Source: PALSA-1180 sp964624625 (GTDB lineage Bacteria > Oederibacteriota > Muellerivitia > Muellerivitales > Muellerivitaceae). From it: 24,520 bases of DNA. Below the pieces are notes generated by a model. The model was not told the origin of the DNA. It made no database searches and saw nothing but the letters and a program-made list of their open reading frames with translations. Positions 1-7,769 of the stretch are shown piece after piece; positions within the stretch are counted from its first letter, which is position 1; each line of letters begins with the position of its first letter. The position numbers and the translations under genes are program-made. The stretch covers positions 1 through 24,520 of the forward strand of contig CAZUXW010000046.1 in assembly GCA_964624625.1 (NCBI GenBank), written 5' to 3'.

Positions 1-103
1 AGGCGAAATCGGGGAAAGGCGGGCAACGGGGGCTTTTATTTCCGGGGCTTGGCCCTACAATAGGCTTTTCTCGGTTTAACCTCCACCAGGGAGTTTCCAA
101 CCC

Positions 104-1894
104 ATGTTCGCTTTTTTCGCAGGTGCCAGCCTGAGGATCGCCCGGAACCTGATCCAGGTTACCGGTTTGAAGGAAAGCCTGGCCGTTTTCCAAAAAAACA
201 ATTTTTCCAATATCAGCGAGGTTGAGGTCCTGAAACTCCTCCTCGCCGTGGACGCCTGCAACCTCCTGCAGACCATGAAAGAGGATTTCATCTCGAGGGA
301 AATTTCCGAGGAGGACCGGCAGGACGCGGTGGATGATTACGTGGTGGAGAATCTCAAGGGTTCGGCGGTCATCCCCTGCCGGGACGGCGCCGAGCGCATG
401 GAGCAATTGGATGAAATCCTCGGGGTCGCGGCCAAGTTCCAGGAAAACTGGACCAGGGAGGACACGAAGGATCCGGGCCCCCGCTTTTACTGCGTCAAGG
501 AACTCCTGAGGCGGCTCAATTGCGAGGACAACACCCCCATTCACGACAATCTCTTCGAGTTCGTTTACCAACAGCACAACCGCTTCATCCGCTACTTTAA
601 GACACTGCTGGAACCCTTCCGGACGGAAGGAGTCCCGGAGCCGGTCCCGGAACAGCCCCTGGCGGTCGTCATGCATGTCCCAGCGGCCGAAACGGTCCAC
701 CCTTCCTCGAGTTTGGAAACAGCCTACACCAGGGACGAAAAACCGGAAGAAGAGGAAGGCCCCTCCCCGGTTCTTTCCATCCTGCCGAAGTCCGGACCAG
801 GGGAGCCGGAAACCCCGCCGGAAGCGGAAGCCGGCGGGGAAGACGAGGGCGATAAATCCTCGGAGCCCCTTTCGCGCGCGCGTGAATCGGAAGACGGGGA
901 GGAGCCGAGGGGTCCCCAGCCGGCTAAAATCCCGGCTTTCCGGCCGCTGGATATGATGGATCCTTTATCGGGTTTTCCAAATCCCCGGCCCAGGACCGTG
1001 GAAAAAATGGAGGTTGAAAAGGCGCCGGAAATTCCGCTGGAAGAAAATATCCGGGAGTCCTTCACCGGGGAGGCCTTCCGGGAAAACCACACTGAAGGGA
1101 ACCGCGGGCCGGAAGCCGCGCCTTTGGCCGGGCCTCCCCCCGGCAGCGGGTTGGAACCAGGGAAACCCGGGGCATCCCTCCCGCAGCCCATGCCCCCAGC
1201 CGCGGCGCAGGACCCCCCGGCGGAAAAACCCGCCTCGCCGGATCGGATTCCGGAAACAGCCTACCGCCCCTTGGATCTCCAGGATCCCTTGTCCGGTTTC
1301 CCCAACCTTCCGCCCTTGGAGGAAAAAGCCCCCATCGAAAAACAAGCGGCGGAACCTTTGCCGGCCAAGGACCAGGAACCTTTTCCCGGGGGGGCTTCCC
1401 GGGAAATCCATCCTGAGGTGGTGGAGGGATTGACCCTGCCCCGCTTCGAGGAAGACGGCCTCGAAAAGGCCCAAGAGGCCCTGTCCCATGAACCTTCCCG
1501 GGACAGCCTCTTCCCCTCCCCGGGCCAGGAACTTCCGATGGAAAAAGAGACGGTGGAAGAATGGGGGGGAAAAACCGAGGGGGAGGATCCGAAAAGGGAG
1601 CCGGGCGGGCAGGAAACCTTCGCGCCGCATCCCGGGTCCGCGCCTATCACGGAGAAAAAAATCGACGGGGATCACCCTCTCCTTCCCGCAACCAACCTGA
1701 GGGAGGTGGACCTGGATTCGGGGGAATTTCCCCAAATGGAAAATATGTCCCTGGAAGAGGACGAAAAGCCGGCCTCGCTCGAGGATCTGTCGCCGGGTCC
1801 CTCGGTGATGTTCCCCCAGCCGACGCCCCAAATGTTGGAGGAGCTTTTCCGCAAGGTCAATCCGGTCGACCCAAGGGAACAGAAGGGCAATTAG
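104..1894 (+). CDS. Unrecognised protein: helical N-terminus plus long acidic Pro/Glu-rich tail with a duplicated motif
   Basis: I do not recognise this 596-residue protein. The ATG is preceded by AGGGAG with a 10-base spacer. Residues 1 to about 185 look like a folded, mostly helical domain (it contains LKLLLAVDACNLLQTMKEDF). From about 190 to the end the sequence is acidic, rich in Pro, Glu and Gly, and probably disordered. Inside the tail a motif occurs twice: RPLDMMDPLSGFPN at residues 280-293 and RPLDLQDPLSGFPN at 388-401. Each copy sits in a weakly similar segment of about 50 residues that ends in SREIHPE / FRENHTE-like sequence. There is no signal peptide or clear membrane segment, so it is probably cytoplasmic. 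The motif is much better conserved than its surroundings, which suggests a short binding site for a partner protein (inference). The downstream neighbour lies across an assembly gap, so no operon can be claimed. Confidence 0.75.
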   Translation: MFAFFAGASLRIARNLIQVTGLKESLAVFQKNNFSNISEVEVLKLLLAVDACNLLQTMKEDFISREISEEDRQDAVDDYVVENLKGSAVIPCRDGAERMEQLDEILGVAAKFQENWTREDTKDPGPRFYCVKELLRRLNCEDNTPIHDNLFEFVYQQHNRFIRYFKTLLEPFRTEGVPEPVPEQPLAVVMHVPAAETVHPSSSLETAYTRDEKPEEEEGPSPVLSILPKSGPGEPETPPEAEAGGEDEGDKSSEPLSRARESEDGEEPRGPQPAKIPAFRPLDMMDPLSGFPNPRPRTVEKMEVEKAPEIPLEENIRESFTGEAFRENHTEGNRGPEAAPLAGPPPGSGLEPGKPGASLPQPMPPAAAQDPPAEKPASPDRIPETAYRPLDLQDPLSGFPNLPPLEEKAPIEKQAAEPLPAKDQEPFPGGASREIHPEVVEGLTLPRFEEDGLEKAQEALSHEPSRDSLFPSPGQELPMEKETVEEWGGKTEGEDPKREPGGQETFAPHPGSAPITEKKIDGDHPLLPATNLREVDLDSGEFPQMENMSLEEDEKPASLEDLSPGPSVMFPQPTPQMLEELFRKVNPVDPREQKGN

Positions 1895-1957
1895 GAATGG
1901 GGAGTTAGGAGTTCGGAATTAAAACCTAAACCGTTTAAGGATAAAATGGAAAAACCC

Positions 1958-1968
1958 TTCACCACAGG
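1958..1968 (+). repeat. Dispersed repeat fragment TTCACCACAGG, left of gap
   Basis: The same 11-mer occurs inverted at 2098-2108 and again in direct orientation at 10220-10230. It resembles the ACCAC(A/G)-type intergenic repeats common in environmental genomes. Confidence 0.55.
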
Positions 1969-1973
1969 TTGCC

Positions 1974-2073
1974 NNNNNNNNNNNNNNNNNNNNNNNNNNN
2001 NNNNNNNNNNNNNNNNNNNNNNNNNNNNNNNNNNNNNNNNNNNNNNNNNNNNNNNNNNNNNNNNNNNNNNNNN
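1974..2073. other. Assembly gap (100 N)
   Basis: Exactly 100 consecutive N. This is the usual placeholder for a scaffold join of unknown length, so neither the distance nor the content between flanks is known. Inverted copies of an 11-base repeat lie on both sides and may have caused the break. Confidence 0.98.
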
Positions 2074-2097
2074 GTGACTCTGTGGCCCCGTCAGGGG

Positions 2098-2108
2098 CCT
2101 GTGGTGAA
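2098..2108 (-). repeat. Dispersed repeat fragment TTCACCACAGG, right of gap, inverted
   Basis: The plus strand reads CCTGTGGTGAA, the exact reverse complement of 1958-1968. On the minus strand it continues towards the gap as a CACAGAGTCAC-like repeat tail. Confidence 0.55.
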
Positions 2109-2180
2109 CTGGCGCCGCCTTTGCCTTCCTGGTTCCGCCTGACCCCGTCAATATCCCAAATAATGAGGGGGAACCACCAA

Positions 2181-2246
2181 CCCTTTTCGCTGAAAAGGGA
2201 CTGTTGGGGCAAGCGCCTGGTTCAGGTAAAATGCCCCACCAGGCGT
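2181..2246 (+). promoter_or_regulatory. Candidate structured leader of the GH13 gene
   Basis: This region carries several inverted repeats just before the GH13 start. A perfect 8-bp hairpin is formed by CCCTTTTC (2181-2188) and GAAAAGGG (2192-2199). TGGGGCA (2205-2211) can pair with TGCCCCA (2232-2238). GCGCCTGGT (2213-2221) can pair with ACCAGGCGT (2238-2246), allowing one G-T pair. The last two helices interleave, and with almost no linking bases they are more likely alternatives than a stable pseudoknot. The second ends one base before the AAAGG ribosome-binding site (2248-2252). No known riboswitch class was recognised. Confidence 0.35.
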
Positions 2247-2257
2247 GAAAGGCTCTC

Positions 2258-3820
2258 ATGAAAAGGCTCCCCGGTTGGCTGGAAAAAGCGGTCTTCTACC
2301 AAATCTACCCCCAAAGCTTTTACGATTCCAACGGCGACGGCATCGGGGATCTTCCGGGAATCATCCTCAAGCTCGATTACCTGCGCTCCATGGGGTTCAA
2401 CGCCCTTTGGCTGAATCCCTGTTTCGCCTCGCCCTTCCTGGACGCTGGCTATGACATTTCCGATTACACCCAAATCGCCCCTCGCTACGGCACCAACGAG
2501 GACGCGAAAAAACTCTTCCGCGAAGCAAAAAAACGCGGCATCCGGGTCTGCCTGGACCTGGTGCCGGGCCACACCTCCCTGGAGCATCCCTGGTTTCGGC
2601 AATCCGCCGTCCCCCAAAGGAACCGCTACACGGACCGCTATGTTTGGGCCGATGGAAGCTCCGAGATCCAGGAGCCGGGACTGAACCTGATCCGGGGGCT
2701 CGCCGAGCGGTCCGTGGGCTACGCGGCGAACTATTATTATTCCCAGCCCTCGCTCAATTACGGCTTCGCGAAGCCCAATCCCCAAAAGCCCTGGCAGCAG
2801 CCGGTGGACCATCCCGGCCCCAGGGCCACCGCGAAGGAAATGCTCAGGGTGATGGCCTATTGGATGGGGATGGGGGCCTCGGGCTTCCGGGTGGACATGG
2901 CCGGCTCCTTGGTCAAGGGCGACGAGGGATCCCGGGAAACCATCCGGCTTTGGTCGCGGCTTTCCGCGCAGCTGAAGCGGAGATTTCCGGAGGCCTTCCT
3001 GGTGTCCGAGTGGTCCGATCCCTCCCGGGCCATCCGGGCCGGCTTCGACGCGGATTTCCTGCTGCACTTCGGGCCCCACGCCGGGGCTTATCTCTCGCTT
3101 TTCCGCGCGGGGGAAAAAAGTTTTTTCCACCGGTCGGGCAAGGGCAGCCTTGGGCTGTTCCTCAAAACCTTCCAGCGCCTGACGAGGGAGGCGGGGCCCA
3201 GGGGCTATGTCTGCGTTCCCTCGGGCAACCACGACTTCGCGCGGATTTCCTACGGCCTCAGCCGGGAGGAATTAAAAACTTCCTTCGCCTTTTTGCTGAC
3301 CCTGCCGGGAATACCCTTCCTCTATTACGGCGATGAGATTGGGATGGCCTACCAGGAAAACCTTCCCTCCAAGGAAGGGGGCTATGAGAGGACCGGTTCC
3401 CGCACGCCCATGCAATGGGACGGCGGAAAGAACAGGGGCTTTTCCCGGGCCGACCCCCGGAAGCTCTACCTGCCGGTGGACCGGAGAAGCTCGGCGCCGG
3501 ATGTGGCCTCGCAGGAACAAAATCCCGATTCACTCCTCCGAACCGTGAGGGCCCTGGTCCTGCTCCGCCAAAGGCATCCGGCGCTCCAGGCGAAGGGAAC
3601 CTTTAAGGTTCTTTCCCAAGGCCCCCACCAGCCCTTGGTTTACGCCAGGGAAAAGGACGGGGAAAAAATCCTGGCCGTGATCCAGCCGTCCGGGAAAAGG
3701 GCGCGGGTGAAGCCCCGCCTGGCCGGGAGGCCCGTTCCCCTGCTTTCGAACGGCGTGGAATGGACGGGAAAGGGTTTCTCGGCCCCGGGAGTTTCCTTCG
3801 GGCTGTTCAAGCTGGCCTAG
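2258..3820 (+). CDS. GH13 alpha-amylase-family glycosidase (alpha-glucosidase / trehalose-synthase-like)
   Basis: This 520-residue enzyme is expected to hydrolyse or rearrange alpha-glucosidic bonds in the cytoplasm, since no signal peptide is seen. The (beta/alpha)8 landmarks are intact: QIYPQSF...DSNGDGIGDL near residues 15-32, GYDISDY (64-70), region I DLVPGHTS (100-107), region II GFRVDMA with nucleophile Asp213, region III LVSEW with acid/base Glu251, and region IV SGNHD with Asp326. SRTPMQWD (381-388) and the C-terminal beta domain resemble oligo-1,6-glucosidases and trehalose synthases, which are usually somewhat longer (550-600). Exact substrate cannot be read from sequence. The ATG has AAAGG six bases upstream. 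The HEAT-type gene follows after 66 bases, suggesting cotranscription. Endogenous glycogen or malto-oligosaccharide use is as plausible as dietary starch. Confidence 0.9.
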   Translation: MKRLPGWLEKAVFYQIYPQSFYDSNGDGIGDLPGIILKLDYLRSMGFNALWLNPCFASPFLDAGYDISDYTQIAPRYGTNEDAKKLFREAKKRGIRVCLDLVPGHTSLEHPWFRQSAVPQRNRYTDRYVWADGSSEIQEPGLNLIRGLAERSVGYAANYYYSQPSLNYGFAKPNPQKPWQQPVDHPGPRATAKEMLRVMAYWMGMGASGFRVDMAGSLVKGDEGSRETIRLWSRLSAQLKRRFPEAFLVSEWSDPSRAIRAGFDADFLLHFGPHAGAYLSLFRAGEKSFFHRSGKGSLGLFLKTFQRLTREAGPRGYVCVPSGNHDFARISYGLSREELKTSFAFLLTLPGIPFLYYGDEIGMAYQENLPSKEGGYERTGSRTPMQWDGGKNRGFSRADPRKLYLPVDRRSSAPDVASQEQNPDSLLRTVRALVLLRQRHPALQAKGTFKVLSQGPHQPLVYAREKDGEKILAVIQPSGKRARVKPRLAGRPVPLLSNGVEWTGKGFSAPGVSFGLFKLA

Positions 3821-3886
3821 AGCTTCTTGCGGGAAAGAGTTAAGATTGAAGGGCTGTTTTCCAGATTTCCCCAAAGGCCCCATCCC

Positions 3887-6061
3887 ATGTTAACGCCATC
3901 CCAAACCACCCTGGCCTCCTCCGCCGTCCGGGAGCTCCGCGTCGCCCTCTCCAATTACTTCCTCTATGCCGTGGGCAATGACATGATCCAAAAGTCCATC
4001 GACCGTTTTTTAGGGAGCCTGGAGCTTCTCTTCCAGGATCTGCCCTCGGTCGGATTGGGGGAATCGGAAGGGAGGCTCCTGGCCGAGGGAAGCCCCCTGG
4101 ATGAGCGCATGACCGGCTCCACCAACATGATCAAGGACCTGTTCCTCACCCACAAGATCCAAACCCTCGCCTTCCAGAAGGGGGTGGAGGCGGTGGAAAT
4201 CAAGGCCCTCTTCGAACTTCTCAAGCCCAAGGCCCTGCCCACGGGACTTTCCCTGGTGCAGGCCCTGGTCCAAAAACCCCTGCCCCATATCCGGCTCAAT
4301 GAGAAAGTTTACGTGGCGATCAAGGAAGGGGAAAAGGTGGTAACCCGCGAGGGCCTGCCTCCCGGCGAGGAAAACCTCCAGGAGGCCCTGGAAGCCCTGC
4401 AATATTTTCTCCAAATATTTTCAAGGGTCCGGCCCGAGAGCACCAAAAGGGAAGTGGCCCGCAAGATGATCGACAACATGGGAGGCTGGCTGGTCACGGG
4501 GGAACCGGGAGCCGGTCCCGGGACCGCCGGCGGAGGGAAAGGCGGAGGGGTGGGGGGCCAACCGCTGCTGGAAGTGATGGGCGGACTGGTGAGTTTGAAA
4601 CAAAGCCTGGCCTCCCTGAAGGATCCAGGCCAAATCAAAAACGCCCAGATCAGCATGGATGAGGTGCTGAAAAAATTGGTGCTGTTGGCCGAGAGCCAAG
4701 GGGTGGGAGCGGAGGCTGCGACGGCCCTGGGAGCGGCGTCTTCGGAGAGCCAAGGCTCCTTGTTTGAGGCCAACAGCGTTTTGGGGGACCTGCGGGCCGG
4801 CAAATTCGAGTGCCTTTGGGACCCTTCCCTGGAGCGGCAGGTGGATGAGACCTTTTCGATCCTGCAGGAGCCGCAGGAAGCCGATGGGTTTGAGGCCTTT
4901 TGGGAGGAGGTTTGGAAAAAAGTCCTCGCCGGAAACCTGCAGGAACAAACCCTGGCCTTGAGGCACTTGAACCGCTTGAGGTGGAAACAGATCACCAGGC
5001 CCCTCCAGCTGGAGGCCTTGCGGAACATGGAAAAATTCCTGGTGGAGTGCCCCCATCCCGCCACCTACCCGATCGCCCTCACCCTGGTCCAGGATTGGCT
5101 GCCGCAGGAAGTGGACCACCCGGATTGGGGGGAGTTTTTGGAAACCACCCGGGTGCTCCAGCAGGCCGCCGGGCAAAAACCCCAGCTGTTCGAGAAACAA
5201 AACCTGGCGGCCCAAGCGGCGCTGGAAACGGTGTTTTGCTGGCCGGTCCTGGAAAGGATTCTGGCGGTCCATACGAAGCTGGCCAAGGACAAGGTGATGA
5301 GCCTTCTGTCCCTGCTGGGCCCCCTGGCCTCTGAATTTCTCCTGGAGAAAACCCAGCGCGCCGCCGCCGAAAGCCCCGAATGGAAGGCCGCGGTCGACCT
5401 GCTGTCCGGCATGGAGGCCGGCGGCAAGGCCGTCTTCGAGCCATGGATCAGGGAAAAGGGGGAAGGGGCGGATCTGGGAAGGTTCCTGGAAATTTTCAAG
5501 CGGGTTCCCCTGCCGGGACACTTGGCGGATTATTTTGAAAAGCATTGGGGAACATTGGCGGCCGAGAACCAAGCCAAAATCCTGGAAGTGGCGGAGATGT
5601 GGAAGAGGGCGGATTTCCGCCCCATGCTCCTGCGCCTGATGGACCATCCGGACCGGCCCATCGCCGCCAAGGCCCTCCAGGTGCTGGCCAAGGTCGGGCT
5701 GGAAGGCGATTCGCGCGCCATCGTGGCGGCGGTGAAAAATTACCCTGAGAAGTCCGGCGGCCGGGACCGGTTTTGGGCCGCCGCCTGCCTGGCCCTGGGC
5801 GAGCTGGGCGACCCCTTGGGGATGGATCCCTTGATGGAGTGGGCGGACAAGTATAAATTCCTCCAAAGTAAAAAAGAGAGGAGCCTGGAGGTGCGGCGGG
5901 CCGCCATTGAGGGTTTGGGCTATTTCCGCTCCAACTTGGTCAAGACCTTCCTGGCCTCGCTCCAAAAGGACGCGGAAAAGGAATTAAAAGCCGCCCTGGA
6001 GCGGTCCTTGAAATCCATCGACGAGAAGCTATCCCGGCCCCAGGATTCCCAGGAAGCTTGA
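3887..6061 (+). CDS. Large HEAT-repeat-like protein of unknown function
   Basis: A 724-residue soluble, helix-rich protein. I chose the ATG at 3887, with AAAGG nine bases upstream, over a TTG at 3827 that lacks a ribosome-binding site and would add only 20 residues. Residues 1 to about 195 resemble a module I know from the N-termini of other bacterial HEAT and HD-domain proteins: a YAVGND..QKSIDRFLGSLE helix, an EGRLLAEGSPLDE strand-turn, then IQTLAFQKGVEAVEIKALFELL. A Gly-rich linker follows at about 204-224. The rest is helical, and the last 150 residues form recognisable HEAT-type pairs such as RPIAAKALQVLAKVG and FWAAACLALGELGDP. Such proteins are usually scaffolds, but partner and process are unknown. 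It lies between the GH13 gene (66-base gap) and the secreted DUF4412-like gene (20-base gap), so probably in one operon. Confidence 0.75.
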   Translation: MLTPSQTTLASSAVRELRVALSNYFLYAVGNDMIQKSIDRFLGSLELLFQDLPSVGLGESEGRLLAEGSPLDERMTGSTNMIKDLFLTHKIQTLAFQKGVEAVEIKALFELLKPKALPTGLSLVQALVQKPLPHIRLNEKVYVAIKEGEKVVTREGLPPGEENLQEALEALQYFLQIFSRVRPESTKREVARKMIDNMGGWLVTGEPGAGPGTAGGGKGGGVGGQPLLEVMGGLVSLKQSLASLKDPGQIKNAQISMDEVLKKLVLLAESQGVGAEAATALGAASSESQGSLFEANSVLGDLRAGKFECLWDPSLERQVDETFSILQEPQEADGFEAFWEEVWKKVLAGNLQEQTLALRHLNRLRWKQITRPLQLEALRNMEKFLVECPHPATYPIALTLVQDWLPQEVDHPDWGEFLETTRVLQQAAGQKPQLFEKQNLAAQAALETVFCWPVLERILAVHTKLAKDKVMSLLSLLGPLASEFLLEKTQRAAAESPEWKAAVDLLSGMEAGGKAVFEPWIREKGEGADLGRFLEIFKRVPLPGHLADYFEKHWGTLAAENQAKILEVAEMWKRADFRPMLLRLMDHPDRPIAAKALQVLAKVGLEGDSRAIVAAVKNYPEKSGGRDRFWAAACLALGELGDPLGMDPLMEWADKYKFLQSKKERSLEVRRAAIEGLGYFRSNLVKTFLASLQKDAEKELKAALERSLKSIDEKLSRPQDSQEA

Positions 6062-6081
6062 GGGAAAAGGAAAAAAATAAA

Positions 6082-6891
6082 ATGAGAAAAACACCTATCC
6101 TCCTTCTCTTGTGGTTCACCGCCGTCCCCTCCTTCGCTGGAACGGCGCTCAAGGCCCGCGTCCAAAGCTTCGAGAATAAGGACGCCTGGGCCAATGTGGC
6201 CGTCTCCATCGGCGTCAATAAACTGAGGCTGGATTTTAACGGGCCCTGGTCCCATGGTTCTTTGATCTATGACCGTGAGACGGCCTTGCTGACGGCGGTG
6301 GATGATTTCCGAAAAACCATTTACGCGGTCACCCCCTCGGACCAGGCCACCTTGAAGCTTCTCTCGTCCCTGGGTTTGGCCCTGGCCGAGAGCCAGGCGG
6401 ACAAGGGCAATGGGGGCGGGAGGAAAACCTTCGAGATCCTCCGCGAGGACGTCCGGCTTCTGTTCAGCGGCTCGCCGAAGCTGGCGGCGCGGGGCGTTCG
6501 GACCAGGGGAATGGTCTGCGATCAATATGTCACCGAGCTGGAGGGGGAAAAGGCCCGCGAAGTTTGGGTGGCAGCGCCGGAAAAAACCGCCATGAGCGCC
6601 GAGGATTACCACACCTTTCGGAGCCTGGTTCACCTGGCGCTGGACCTGGGCGGCGGCGCCTTGTCCCAATTGGGCGCCGACCCGGCGGTCCTGCAGGGGC
6701 TCTTGGCCGAGCCCGAACTGCCGGTTCTCTCGATCCTTTACGCCAAGGGGAAAGCCGCCAGCCGCCTGGAGATATTAAGCGTCGCGGCCCAGGCCTTTGA
6801 GCCGGCCGCCTTCGATCCGCCAACCGGATACCAGCCGTTAGGCCTGATGGACCTCCTCAAGCCCCGGGCCTCCGCTTCCGCCAGCCCTTAA
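6082..6891 (+). CDS. Exported DUF4412-like protein
   Basis: A 269-residue exported protein. The ATG at 6082 puts a clean Sec signal peptide at the N-terminus (MRKTPILLLLWFTAVPSFA, cleavage before Gly-Thr) and has AAGG upstream. A TTG at 6058 overlapping the previous stop is open in the same frame but would add only charged residues. The mature part resembles DUF4412-type periplasmic proteins: a strand carrying NKLRLDF, then SLIYDRETALLTAVDD, a Tyr-Ala-Val-Thr-Pro strand, a charged middle, a strand with VCDQYVTELEGEKAREVWVA, and the closing FDPPTGYQPL. That assignment rests on pattern only. It follows the HEAT-type gene after 20 bases. Function is unknown; a periplasmic or envelope role is inferred from the signal peptide. 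Confidence 0.7.
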   Translation: MRKTPILLLLWFTAVPSFAGTALKARVQSFENKDAWANVAVSIGVNKLRLDFNGPWSHGSLIYDRETALLTAVDDFRKTIYAVTPSDQATLKLLSSLGLALAESQADKGNGGGRKTFEILREDVRLLFSGSPKLAARGVRTRGMVCDQYVTELEGEKAREVWVAAPEKTAMSAEDYHTFRSLVHLALDLGGGALSQLGADPAVLQGLLAEPELPVLSILYAKGKAASRLEILSVAAQAFEPAAFDPPTGYQPLGLMDLLKPRASASASP

Positions 6892-6982
6892 GGGGCTTTG
6901 CGACTTTATTCCCCGGCCCGGTATCAATTGGGAGGGGAAGCCTTTAAGATGTCCCTAGATTTATCACGACAGGGAGACGAAC

Positions 6983-7150
6983 ATGACAAAGCAAAAGGGT
7001 CCGAAAAGGGCCAAGCTGGCGTTTACGGTAAGCCGCATTGAACGGAAAAAAACGCGCCATTTGAAGGGCGCCGCCCTGGAGGCGATGCAGGCCAAGATCG
7101 CCGCCGCGAAGCCGAAAGTACAAGCGCCTGCCGCGGCAGCCGGCAAGTAA
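6983..7150 (+). CDS. Small basic Lys/Ala-rich protein (55 residues)
   Basis: This short gene starts at an ATG with a strong AGGGAG site six bases upstream and ends in TAA. The protein begins MTKQKGPKRAKLAFTV, continues through a charged helix (SRIERKKTRHLKGAALEAMQ) and ends in an Ala/Lys/Pro-rich tail (AAAKPKVQAPAAAAGK). It is strongly basic with no signal peptide, which fits a nucleic-acid-associated or ribosome-associated small protein, but no family was recognised. The next gene begins 24 bases downstream, and the two are likely cotranscribed. Confidence 0.6.
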   Translation: MTKQKGPKRAKLAFTVSRIERKKTRHLKGAALEAMQAKIAAAKPKVQAPAAAAGK

Positions 7151-7174
7151 AGAGCCTAACCGTTGGGGGGGTCC

Positions 7175-7438
7175 ATGGAATCGGAAAACAAATTGGTGCA
7201 CGAGTCCGCGATACAGGTTAAAAGCGGGGAATACCGCTTTTCCGTCAAGGATTCCCCCAGGTCCGGCCGCTATCTTTTGATCGAGGATGTCCGGATCAAG
7301 AACGGCAAGACCAGGACGGAGCGGGTCGTGGTTTATCCCGAGCTGATGGAAGGTTTTGACGCCGAGTACCAAAAGGCCAAGGCCCACATGAAGCACCAGC
7401 CGTCCGGGGGAAATCCCCCGCCCGAAGCCAAGAGCTGA
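7175..7438 (+). CDS. Small protein, possibly PUR-alpha-like (DUF3276 type)
   Basis: An 87-residue protein from the ATG at 7175, which follows a run of seven G. A TTG at 7163 would add four residues. The order of elements SAIQVKSGEYRFSVKD, then GRYLLIEDVRI, then a basic turn (KNGKTRTERVVVYPE), then FDAEYQKAKAHM fits the beta-beta-beta-alpha repeat of PUR-alpha-like DUF3276 proteins, which bind single-stranded nucleic acid and are of similar length. This match is from memory of the pattern and is moderate. The C-terminus is a short Pro/Gly-rich tail. Its partner 24 bases upstream encodes a very basic small protein, so a joint role with nucleic acid is possible but only inferred. Confidence 0.6.
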   Translation: MESENKLVHESAIQVKSGEYRFSVKDSPRSGRYLLIEDVRIKNGKTRTERVVVYPELMEGFDAEYQKAKAHMKHQPSGGNPPPEAKS

Positions 7439-7769
7439 ACGCAGGCCCCCGAAAGCCCCCCGCCAATCGATTCCGTCTGAAGGCCCTGTTTCGATCCTGG
7501 CCCAAGCTATTCCCATGGGTTGACCCCGTCCACCTAGGGGTTTGCGCCTGTCCTCCCACCCTTAAAAATCCAATGAAATCCCTGTGCCGCGCCAATATTT
7601 TCGGAATTTCGCGGATATTTCAGGGAATAAAGCCGGGGAATCGGACTCTATCAGGTAGGAGATGATTCCGGCATGGTTTTCAGGTTCGTTGAAGGTTGAA
7701 CCTATTGAAACTTCATTGGAAAAAGCGGGATCCGATATCGTTTCTGAATTTGAGGACAGGGAGTTTTAT
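7439..7769 (+). other. Intergenic leader region upstream of the serpin gene
   Basis: This 331-base stretch holds no supported gene. The serpin frame stays open back to 7662, but the added residues lack features and would bury the lipoprotein signal. The sequence becomes more AT-rich from about 7560. I see no convincing sigma70 promoter pair. The serpin ribosome-binding site AGGGAG lies at 7758-7763. Confidence 0.5.

Larger units (their letters stand above)
1895..2257. other. Intergenic stretch with assembly gap, repeat remnants and the leader of the GH13 gene
   Basis: No gene is supported here. The left end has a GGAGTTAGGAGTT-type short repetitive sequence and then a copy of TTCACCACAGG running into the gap. 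On the right of the gap the inverted copy of that 11-mer occurs, together with a GGCCCC/GGGGCC hairpin (2084-2099) and the hairpin-rich leader of the next gene. Open frames across this region on the minus strand are broken by N and show no family resemblance. Confidence 0.7.

Noticed and set aside
965..1831. Minus-strand open frame of 288 codons
   Set aside because: It is the antisense of the Pro/Glu-rich gene at 104-1894; it is Phe/Gly/Arg-rich and has no plausible fold.
1891..2259. Minus-strand frames spanning the N gap that might be a transposase fragment
   Set aside because: The translation is interrupted by 100 unknown bases and the readable ends match no insertion-sequence protein I know.
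4421..5965. Long minus-strand open frame (514 codons) opposite the HEAT-type gene
   Set aside because: It is a GC-rich antisense shadow: rich in Gly, Gln and His with no domain, no ribosome-binding site, and the plus frame has the recognisable HEAT pattern.
7662..7769. Upstream extension of the serpin gene to an ATG at 7662
   Set aside because: It would bury the lipoprotein signal peptide, and the ATG at 7770 has a much better placed ribosome-binding site.
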